From: Paraburkholderia dilworthii
GTDB taxonomy: Bacteria > Pseudomonadota > Gammaproteobacteria > Burkholderiales > Burkholderiaceae
Length of the DNA stretch: 60,880 nucleotides
Assembly (NCBI RefSeq): GCF_000472525.1
Contig: NZ_AWZT01000043.1
Location: 180 to 61,059, forward strand
Reading direction: 5' to 3'
The translations under genes and the position numbers were made by a program. The notes under the pieces are model-generated. The model made no database searches. It saw only the letters and a program-made list of their open reading frames with translations, and was not told the DNA's origin. This document shows, piece by piece, positions 34,485 to 41,879 of the stretch; the first letter of the stretch is position 1, and each line of letters begins with the position of its first letter.

Positions 34485-35753
34485 ATGCCGAACAAGCCCG
34501 TCGCAACAAACAAGCTGTCGAAGAAGCCTCCCAGCAAGCGGCTGAAGAAGCTCCCCGAAGCCGAAGCACGCCAGCCGATTCTGACCGCGCGCCGCAACGC
34601 GAGAATGGCGCGCTCCGCGCACGCGTACGTGCGCGGCAGCACGAGCAGGTTCTATGAGTGGCTCGACGGAATCGAGGGTCATTCGCTACCTGAAGGTCCG
34701 GCTGTGTGGATCTGCGGCGATTGCCATACGGGCAATCTCGGGCCGGTCGCCGATGCACGTGGCCGCGTCGAGATCCAGATTCGCGATCTCGATCAAACGG
34801 TAATCGGCAATCCCGCGCACGATCTGATTCGGCTCGGGTTGTCGCTCGCGACCGCCGCGCGCGGCTCCGACCTGCCGGGCGTGACGATCGTGCGGATGAT
34901 GGAGGCGCTGGCCGATGGCTATGAACGCGCGTTCGACGAAAGCGCGGGCGAGGCCGACATTCACGCAGAGAAACCGGAGGCTGTGCGCGTCGTGATGAAG
35001 GAAGCGGTGCGGCGTTCATGGCGCCATCTTGCGGAAGAACGTATCGAGGATGTCGAGCCGAGCATTCCGCTGGGTTCGCGTTTCTGGCCGCTTGCCAAAA
35101 ACGAGCGGCGCGAGATCGACGAACTCTTCAATAAGACATCGGTAGCCGCACTCGCAACCGCATTGCGTGGCACAGGCGCCGAGGCGGACGTCGAAGTACT
35201 CGACGCCGCATACTGGGTCAAGGGATGCAGTTCGCTCGGACGGTTGCGCTACGCGGTGCTGCTCGACATCGACGGCGCCGCGGTGGGTGGCAATGACCTG
35301 TGCCTGATCGACATCAAGGAAGCGGCGCAGGCGGCGGCGCCGCGTTACTCGGGCGTCAGAATGCCGCGCGATAACGCCGAGCGCGTGGTGGAGGGCGCGC
35401 GGCATCTGTCGCCCTCGCTTGGCGAGCGAATGAGATCGGCACGCCTTGCTGAGCGCGCGGTAGTATTGCGCGAGTTGTTGCCGCAGGACATGAAGCTGAC
35501 GATCGAGCAACTGACTCGCGACGAAGCGACGAAAGCCGCACGTTTTCTAGCGCTGGTAGTGGGCAAGGCGCATGAGCGGCAAATGGATCTGGCCGAACGC
35601 AGGGCATGGCTTGCCGAGTTGCGCAAGAACCGCTCGAAGACACTCGACGCTCCCGGCTGGCTCTGGAAAAGCATCGTGCAACTGGTGAGCAGTCACGCCG
35701 CCGGATATCTCGAGCATTGCCGAAAATATGCGACTGGCGCCGACGGAAGTTGA
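34485..35753 (+). CDS. DUF2252-family protein
   Basis: A 422-residue soluble protein of the DUF2252 family. Diagnostic blocks are ARMARSAHAYVRGSTSRFYE, VWICGDCHTGNLGP, VEIQIRDLDQTVIGNPAHDL and the later YWVKGCSSLGRLRYAVLLDI. The H-x-N and D-x-D arrangement resembles the catalytic loop and metal-binding Asp of kinase-like folds, but no substrate is established for the family. A basic N-terminal tail (residues 1-30, Lys/Arg-rich) precedes the domain. ATG 34485 was chosen; an in-frame ATG at 34461 adds eight residues and has no better ribosome binding site. It is divergent from the hybrid kinase and convergent with bcsC. Confidence 0.85.
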   Translation: MPNKPVATNKLSKKPPSKRLKKLPEAEARQPILTARRNARMARSAHAYVRGSTSRFYEWLDGIEGHSLPEGPAVWICGDCHTGNLGPVADARGRVEIQIRDLDQTVIGNPAHDLIRLGLSLATAARGSDLPGVTIVRMMEALADGYERAFDESAGEADIHAEKPEAVRVVMKEAVRRSWRHLAEERIEDVEPSIPLGSRFWPLAKNERREIDELFNKTSVAALATALRGTGAEADVEVLDAAYWVKGCSSLGRLRYAVLLDIDGAAVGGNDLCLIDIKEAAQAAAPRYSGVRMPRDNAERVVEGARHLSPSLGERMRSARLAERAVVLRELLPQDMKLTIEQLTRDEATKAARFLALVVGKAHERQMDLAERRAWLAELRKNRSKTLDAPGWLWKSIVQLVSSHAAGYLEHCRKYATGADGS

Positions 35754-35837
35754 AATGCGCGGGCCGCGGCGGCGTTCGAGCGGACGCGGCCGGTCCGCCA
35801 AGGCACACTCATACGCATGATGCGGGCGTGACGAATC

Positions 35838-38800
35838 CTAGTTGGACAGCGACAAATACGGCGAACTGAGCGGCGTCGGCGGGAACGGTTGCAGGCCGTT
35901 CTGTTTCGTGAAGCTGTAGCGCATATACACCGCGGCAAGCCACTCGCGATATTGGTAAGCATTGCCGAGCGAAGCGGTTGCGCCGAACGCCAGTTGCGGC
36001 GCGAGTTGATATTCACCCACTGCGCTCAGCGAATACGACACGCCGGTTTTGCTTTGCCCTGGGTACTGCGCGCCGCTATCGACGCTGCTGCCGATCAGCT
36101 TCGCCTGTCCGGCAGCCGCCGTTTGCAATCCGCCTGAGTCGCCAAGCGGGAAGTAATTCGACGCGTCCTGCCGGTAATGCTGCACGCCGATCGATCCCTT
36201 CACGTCATACGTGAAGGCGCCGTTGCGGCCGGTCCATTCGATCGGCAAATTCAGGATCACGTACTGTTGAGGACTGAAGTAGCCGCCCTGACCATACGTG
36301 AAGTACGACAGATTCTTGTCGTAGCCCATCAGCGTCGTGTTCACACCGACGGTGAACGTTTGATCAGCGTCTTTGAAGAGACGCGTGTAGATTCCGCCGC
36401 CACCCTTCCACGCGGTGTTTTTCACGACGTTGTGTCCATCGTAGTACTGGAACGCGGCGTTCACGTATAGACCGTTGGTGCCGTCATCCCATGCAAGACT
36501 CGCGAGACCGCCGGTCGATGTAACGCCGCCCCATTCGAGACCGGATGCCGCGTCGCGCGTGCCCGCATACGACAGCAGGCTATCGGTCACCGCGCGCCGC
36601 GCGACGGCGAGCGAGTACGACACCTTGTCGGTGATCCCGCCGTTGTACTGTCCGCCGCCCACTAGGTTCGTCTCGCGGAAGCCGATCGGCGTCACGCCGA
36701 TATCGCCGGACAACTTGCGGCTTTCGTAGCCGACCGAGAGGCCCACGCCGCTCGCCGTCTGGCTGCCGTAGTTGTTGGTGCCCGCAACGGCCGCCGCTGC
36801 CGACGTGCTGTTCGATAGCCCCGCGCCGAAACGCGCGAGCGTCGAGACGTTGCCGGCCGCGGTGCCCGCATCGAGCGTGACCGGGGTCGCGGTCACGACG
36901 ACATGGCCGTTGCCTGCCTTGATGCGGCCTTGTATCGGCGCTTCGATGTCGGTGAGCGTGGACAGGCCGTCCTCGCCGCTTCGATTGCGAAACACGAGGC
37001 CGCCCGAAATAGTGCTAGCCTGCTCGCGGTTGACCTGCGCCAGTTCCTCGGCCACGCCGAGCGTCTGCGTGTTGGCGACGTTCGGCTGCGCGTAGTTCGC
37101 GCCATTGCCGCCATTGCCGTTCATGCCCGGCTGTTGCGGGTAATACGCTTGCGCGTAGCCGGTGGGCGGCTGCGGAATGTACTGCTGTTGCTGGCCGTAA
37201 TAGCCCTGATTGCCGTAAGCCTGCGGCTGCGGCGGATAGGGTTGATAGGGCTGAGGCTGATACGTCTGCTGGCCGTACGTCTGCTGCTGCGGATACGACT
37301 GATAAGGCTGTTGCGCGTAGCCTTGAGGTTGCTGCTGCTGCGGGTAGGCTTGCTGTCCGTAATACGGTTGTTGCTGTTGCTGCGCATAACCGGCCGCGTT
37401 GCGGCTGTTCTTCGACGTGCCTTGCTTTTTGCTCGCGGTGCGTTTGCCATTGGCCGCGGCCGCCATCGTCGAGCCATACGGCTGCGGTTGCATTGCGCCG
37501 ACACTGGCCTGCGCCTGTCGTGCGGCGGGCGACATGGGCCACGGCGTCGGCGCATAGCTATCCGCCGCGCCGTACTGCTGCTGCGGATACGGCGCCTGCT
37601 GCGCCTGTTGCCCGTAAGCTGGGCTGTATTGCTGCTGCATCGGCGGCATAGGCTGCATCGGCGCCTGCGCCTGCCCTGCCTGGCTGCTTTGACCAGGGTA
37701 GGGCTGCAACGGCGCGCCGGACTCGCTTGAACCATAGCTGTCCTCGCCGTAGCCGCCTGCGTCGGCGCCCTGGCGCGGCGCGTTGTACGGCAGAGCGGCG
37801 GGCGCGTTGTTCGGCGCATAAGGCTGCGCATTGGGTTGCGCATAAGGCTGCGTACGGGACTGCGTATAAGGCTGCGCAGGCGCGGTATAAGGCGCGACGT
37901 ACGGCGCGGGCTGCGTGGGCGGCGGATAGTTCGGCACGGTCTGTGTCGGCAGGGAGGACTGCGAGTACGGGACGGAAACGCGCGCGGCATTCGCAGAAGC
38001 ATTGAAGCCGGGCGCGGCGTTATCGGCGTCGGTCGGCGCGAGCGTCGCGGTTTTTCCTTCGAAGGGATTGGTGCCGGGCAGCGGCGTCGCGCCGATACGG
38101 CGCATCGCCGTTTCCCAGCCGCGCGGCACATTGCTCGCCGCGCCAGCGCGCGGCGCATTCGCCATCAACGGCGTATTGGCGGCGACGAGCGAGCGTTGCA
38201 GGTACGTCGACGCGAGTGACAGCTTGCCTTCCGCGCGATACATGCGGCCGACGGTGGCAAGCACGCCCGGATCGTTGGGTGCCGCATTCAACGCCTGCTT
38301 TGCAAGCGATTCGGCGTAGCCGAACTGCTTCGCGCCGGACGCAGCGGAGATCGCCGCTTGCAGCAGGTTGAGATCGTCGGGCTTGCGCCGCAACGCCACG
38401 CGATAGCTTTCCAGCGCGTTGCGGTCGTCGCCGGCCGTCGCATACAGGCGGCCGAGCGCGGCCTGCAAATCAGGATTGTCCGGCATCGCCGCAAGCCACG
38501 GCGCGATCACGTCGTAGGCGCTCGCCAGATCGCCGCGCTGACGCACCGCGTCGCATTGTTTGATGACGATACCGAGGTTCAGATTGCCGAAGTCGGTGCG
38601 CTGCTGCGGCGTCAATTGCATCGACGCGAGCCGGCGCATCACCATGCCGAGCTCTGCTTGCTGCTGCGTCGCCGACAGAATGCCCGCGTATTGCAGCAGC
38701 AGATCGGTGTTGCCGGGCGCCGCGTTCATCGCGCCGCGCACCAGGCTGAGCGCGCGGTTGGAATCGCCGGCCTGCTGGTAAGCGGCCGCGATCACGCCGA

Positions 38801-40685
38801 TCAGTTCCGGGCTGTTGCCCGCCACCGGCTCGGCGGCATGCAGCGTCGCGAGCGCCTGTTGGGTCTGACCGCTGCGCGCCATGCGCGTGGCGAGTTCCGC
38901 TTGCTGATGCACCCACAGCCTATGTTGCAATGCCGCCATCGCGTCGGTGCGTTGCGCGGCGGGAATGCGTTCGAGTTGCGCAAGACCGGCTGACCAGTCC
39001 TGCGTTTCCGCCGACAGCAACGCGCTCGCATAGAGCGCGTCGGTCATGTCGGGATGAGCGGCGAGCAGACCGTCCATCATGCTGCGGGCGTTCGCGACCG
39101 CGCCCTGGCGCACGTAGATGCGCGCGAGATCCAGCCGCAGCCACGGGTCGTCGGGCGTGTTGAGCAGCGCGTCTTCGAAAAGACTGCGCGCGCTACCGAG
39201 ATCGCCGCGCGCTTCGGCCGCGCGCGCCTGCGCTGCTTGCGCTTCGCCGCGCAGACGGTTGATGCCGCCGGCCTTCGACTGTTGCTCCGTGTTCAGGCGA
39301 TTGGCGAATTGCAATGCTTCGTCGCCGCGGCCTTGCGCGGCCAGCGCGCCGACGAGTCCGCGAATCGCGTCGGGGTTGTCGGCCTGGCGGCGCAGCGCCA
39401 TCCGATACGCCTGTTCGGCGCCGGCCGCGTCGTGGTTCGCGAGCAGCATTTCGCCGAGCAGCACTTGCGCGGTGACATCCGAAGGATTCATCGCGATAGC
39501 GCGCTCGAACAGCGACTTCGCCTTCGCAAATTCACCATTGCTGCGCGCGCCGATCGCATCGCTCGTGTAGGTCCAGTAGGTCGCGCTGTCGAGCGCGGTT
39601 TTCCAGCGCGTCGGGTTGCCGTTGCGCGACGCGCGCTCCAGATAGTTGCGCGCTTCGGCAAAGTGCTCCTGCTTCAATGCGGCGATGCCCATGCCGCCAA
39701 GCGCGTCCGTGTCGTTCGGGCTATTGGCCAGCACCGACGAGAACTTCGCGCGCGCCGTGGCGGCGTCGTTGCGATCGAGCGCGGCGAAACCGTCGGCGAC
39801 GGTGCGCCCGCGTGCGTCGACGCTGGCGTTTTCCTGTGCGCGCTCGCGCGCCGCCTTATCCTGCTGCACCATCGAATCGAAGCGCGCCTTGACCGCGGCG
39901 TCGTCGTTGGCGCTTTGCAGATAGGCTTGATACAGCGCGGAGTCAGACGGCCGCGCGTCGAGCCAAAGCAGCGCCTGACGCCAACTCTTTTTCGCTGACG
40001 CGCCCACGGTGCTGTCGCCCGCAAGCTTTTGCAACCGCGCAATACCGTCGCGGCGCGTGACGTCGCGATAGGTCAAATGCTGAGCGTAGGCGAGCGCGTA
40101 GTGCGGATCGTCGGGGTTGTCGCGCGCCAGTTGCTCGAGCCCGCGACGCGCCTGATCCCAGCCCTGCGGCGTCGCCGACAGCGCCTGGTAGTACTCGAGC
40201 TGCAACGCCGGCGTGGCGGGCTTTCCGGTCAATGCGCGCTGATATTCCTGCACCGCGCTTGCGCTCTGGCCGCTTTGCGCGAGCCGCCGCGCATCGTTCA
40301 CGGTCTGGTCGCGCAGGCTCGACTCGCCGAGCCGCCGGCCGAGTTCATCGAGGCTCGGATAGTTCGGCGCGACCGCCTTCAAACGCGAAAGGTACTGTTG
40401 CGCGCCCGCGCCGTCCTTGCGGTCGGCGAGCACCATGCCCATGCCGAACAACGCGTCGGGCTGTTTCGGGTCGATCCGCAACACTTTCAGCCAGGCCTGC
40501 TCCGCGAGGTCGCCGCGCTGATGCGATTGCCAGTACTTGCCCTGGTCGATCAGCACGCCCATCGGATCTTTCGATGCCTGGCCCTGCGCCTGTGCCAACG
40601 CATCCGGCGCGGTTGCCGCCACGCAACAGGCGGCCGTGACGTTCAGCGCGAAGCGCAATGACAACGCGAGGGCGCTCAATCGCAT
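35838..40685 (-). CDS. bcsC: BcsC: cellulose export TPR/outer-membrane barrel protein
   Basis: A 1615-residue protein that conducts cellulose through the periplasm and outer membrane. After a signal peptide (cleavage after ALAQA) come about 18-20 TPR-like repeats to about residue 880 (for example DPKQPDALFGMGMVLADRKD and PDDTDALGGMG-like blocks). A Q/P/Y-rich linker of about 290 residues follows, then the BCSC C-terminal barrel from about residue 1215 (STISGGLVFRNRSGEDGLST onwards) to near the end. The start at 40685 was chosen for its signal peptide; the open frame extends upstream through bcsZ but that part is not secretory. It overlaps the bcsZ stop by 10 bp. E. coli BcsC is about 1150 residues, so this one is markedly enlarged. 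Confidence 0.94.
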   Translation of the reverse strand: MRLSALALSLRFALNVTAACCVAATAPDALAQAQGQASKDPMGVLIDQGKYWQSHQRGDLAEQAWLKVLRIDPKQPDALFGMGMVLADRKDGAGAQQYLSRLKAVAPNYPSLDELGRRLGESSLRDQTVNDARRLAQSGQSASAVQEYQRALTGKPATPALQLEYYQALSATPQGWDQARRGLEQLARDNPDDPHYALAYAQHLTYRDVTRRDGIARLQKLAGDSTVGASAKKSWRQALLWLDARPSDSALYQAYLQSANDDAAVKARFDSMVQQDKAARERAQENASVDARGRTVADGFAALDRNDAATARAKFSSVLANSPNDTDALGGMGIAALKQEHFAEARNYLERASRNGNPTRWKTALDSATYWTYTSDAIGARSNGEFAKAKSLFERAIAMNPSDVTAQVLLGEMLLANHDAAGAEQAYRMALRRQADNPDAIRGLVGALAAQGRGDEALQFANRLNTEQQSKAGGINRLRGEAQAAQARAAEARGDLGSARSLFEDALLNTPDDPWLRLDLARIYVRQGAVANARSMMDGLLAAHPDMTDALYASALLSAETQDWSAGLAQLERIPAAQRTDAMAALQHRLWVHQQAELATRMARSGQTQQALATLHAAEPVAGNSPELIGVIAAAYQQAGDSNRALSLVRGAMNAAPGNTDLLLQYAGILSATQQQAELGMVMRRLASMQLTPQQRTDFGNLNLGIVIKQCDAVRQRGDLASAYDVIAPWLAAMPDNPDLQAALGRLYATAGDDRNALESYRVALRRKPDDLNLLQAAISAASGAKQFGYAESLAKQALNAAPNDPGVLATVGRMYRAEGKLSLASTYLQRSLVAANTPLMANAPRAGAASNVPRGWETAMRRIGATPLPGTNPFEGKTATLAPTDADNAAPGFNASANAARVSVPYSQSSLPTQTVPNYPPPTQPAPYVAPYTAPAQPYTQSRTQPYAQPNAQPYAPNNAPAALPYNAPRQGADAGGYGEDSYGSSESGAPLQPYPGQSSQAGQAQAPMQPMPPMQQQYSPAYGQQAQQAPYPQQQYGAADSYAPTPWPMSPAARQAQASVGAMQPQPYGSTMAAAANGKRTASKKQGTSKNSRNAAGYAQQQQQPYYGQQAYPQQQQPQGYAQQPYQSYPQQQTYGQQTYQPQPYQPYPPQPQAYGNQGYYGQQQQYIPQPPTGYAQAYYPQQPGMNGNGGNGANYAQPNVANTQTLGVAEELAQVNREQASTISGGLVFRNRSGEDGLSTLTDIEAPIQGRIKAGNGHVVVTATPVTLDAGTAAGNVSTLARFGAGLSNSTSAAAAVAGTNNYGSQTASGVGLSVGYESRKLSGDIGVTPIGFRETNLVGGGQYNGGITDKVSYSLAVARRAVTDSLLSYAGTRDAASGLEWGGVTSTGGLASLAWDDGTNGLYVNAAFQYYDGHNVVKNTAWKGGGGIYTRLFKDADQTFTVGVNTTLMGYDKNLSYFTYGQGGYFSPQQYVILNLPIEWTGRNGAFTYDVKGSIGVQHYRQDASNYFPLGDSGGLQTAAAGQAKLIGSSVDSGAQYPGQSKTGVSYSLSAVGEYQLAPQLAFGATASLGNAYQYREWLAAVYMRYSFTKQNGLQPFPPTPLSSPYLSLSN
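37060..37935 (-). repeat. Low-complexity Q/P/Y-rich coding tract in bcsC
   Basis: Residues about 917-1208 of BcsC are dominated by Gln, Pro, Tyr, Ala and Gly in short irregular repeats such as QPYAQPNAQPY, YGQQTYQPQPYQPYP and QQQQPQGYAQQPY. A basic island (GKRTASKKQGTSKNSR) interrupts it near the middle. It lies between the TPR solenoid and the outer-membrane barrel, and therefore in the periplasm. The composition resembles prion-like, phase-separating segments. Confidence 0.85.
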
Positions 40686-41869
40686 GCGGTTCTCCAACTC
40701 GGCACGAGACGTCCGCTTTCGTCGAAGCGATAGCGCCCGTCGATAAAACCCGTGCCGAACAAGCCCAGCACTCTGTCGTAGTAAACCGGGTCGTGACCCG
40801 GCACATTCGCGTCGAGCGCGGCCAGATGCGTGTGCGCGAGGCCGAGGCCGTGCGCGTCGCCGAGCGCCTTGAAGTACGGCGCGAGCGCGGCCCAATAGCT
40901 GAGCGGGCCTTCGCCGCTTGCCGAGCCGTCGGTCGATGAAACTTTCTCGGGCGGAAAGCCGCTTTGCGCGACCTGGTTGCGCATGCCGCCGAGCGCCGCG
41001 AGCCACGGCTTTGCGAGCGGATCGGCGGACGAAGTCAGACCGGCCCACAGATAGACGCGGATCGCGTCATAGCTGCCGGTGTCGCCGTTTTTCGGATCGA
41101 CCACAAACTGGCCGTCTTGCCACGCCGCCCAATCGGGCGCGAAGCCTTGTGGCGCGGTTGTCTTGACGAGCTTGTAGGCGCTCTCCGGGAGCTTCGTCCA
41201 CGGACCGTTCGGCATCTCGTGGGCGAGCGCGCGCAGCACGGGCAACGGCAGGTAGCTTGGATTCAGACGCGTCACGCCGCCGTTTTTGAAGCCTTGTGGC
41301 CCCGGCAGCAGCATGGGGCCGACGCCCGGCAAACTGGTCATCTCATCGCGGGCGATGCGCGCCGCCAGCGCCTGGCCGAGCTGCGTATAACTCGCGTCAT
41401 GCCACAGGCGCCCGGCTTGCAGCAGATCGTAGGCGATCCACAAATCGGAGTCGGACGCGGAATTCGGATCGAGCACGCCGTACGAGCCGTCCGCTTTTCT
41501 GCCCCATTGCCATGACGGCAAGCGCACGTTTTGCGGATCGAACTGATTGCCGGCGAGATTGGTGCGGGTCCAGTTCAGAAGCCGGTCGAAAGTGGCGCGG
41601 TCGTTCGCGACGAGCGCGAAGAAGAGGCCATATGACTGGCCTTCGGAGGTGGTCTGCTGTGCCGGCGTCGAGTAGTCGATCACGCGGCCGTCGGCCTGCA
41701 CGAAGCGCTCGACGAAAGCGCGATAGCCGTCCCAGTCGCCGCACGCGCCAGGCGCGGCTGCATTCTGCGCGATCTTGACCACCTTTGCGCAGCCCGCCGA
41801 TGCGGCAAGTCCCAGCGTCAGCGAGAGCGCCACTGCTACGCCTCGTTTCCTGTTGATTCGAGCCCGCAT
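40676..41869 (-). CDS. bcsZ: BcsZ: periplasmic endo-1,4-beta-glucanase (GH8)
   Basis: A 397-residue secreted cellulase of glycoside hydrolase family 8, part of bacterial cellulose operons. The signal peptide carries a Cys in ASAGCAK and could be a lipoprotein-type signal. The catalytic acid is Glu76 in TTSEGQSYGLFFALVAND, and the conserved acidic pair lies at residues 140-142 (NSASDSDLWIAYDLL). Later blocks include LNPSYLPLPVLRALA and TGSYDAIRVYLWAGL. E. coli BcsZ is 368 residues. It lies 10 bp downstream of bcsB and overlaps bcsC by 10 bp. The enzyme trims or edits nascent glucan in the periplasm. Confidence 0.94.
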   Translation of the reverse strand: MRARINRKRGVAVALSLTLGLAASAGCAKVVKIAQNAAAPGACGDWDGYRAFVERFVQADGRVIDYSTPAQQTTSEGQSYGLFFALVANDRATFDRLLNWTRTNLAGNQFDPQNVRLPSWQWGRKADGSYGVLDPNSASDSDLWIAYDLLQAGRLWHDASYTQLGQALAARIARDEMTSLPGVGPMLLPGPQGFKNGGVTRLNPSYLPLPVLRALAHEMPNGPWTKLPESAYKLVKTTAPQGFAPDWAAWQDGQFVVDPKNGDTGSYDAIRVYLWAGLTSSADPLAKPWLAALGGMRNQVAQSGFPPEKVSSTDGSASGEGPLSYWAALAPYFKALGDAHGLGLAHTHLAALDANVPGHDPVYYDRVLGLFGTGFIDGRYRFDESGRLVPSWRTACD

Positions 41870-41879
41870 GTCAGTCCTG

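Noticed and set aside
40686..41048. Extending bcsC upstream to use the whole open frame
   Set aside because: The extension lies entirely within bcsZ, is Arg-rich and would hide the clear signal peptide that begins at 40685.
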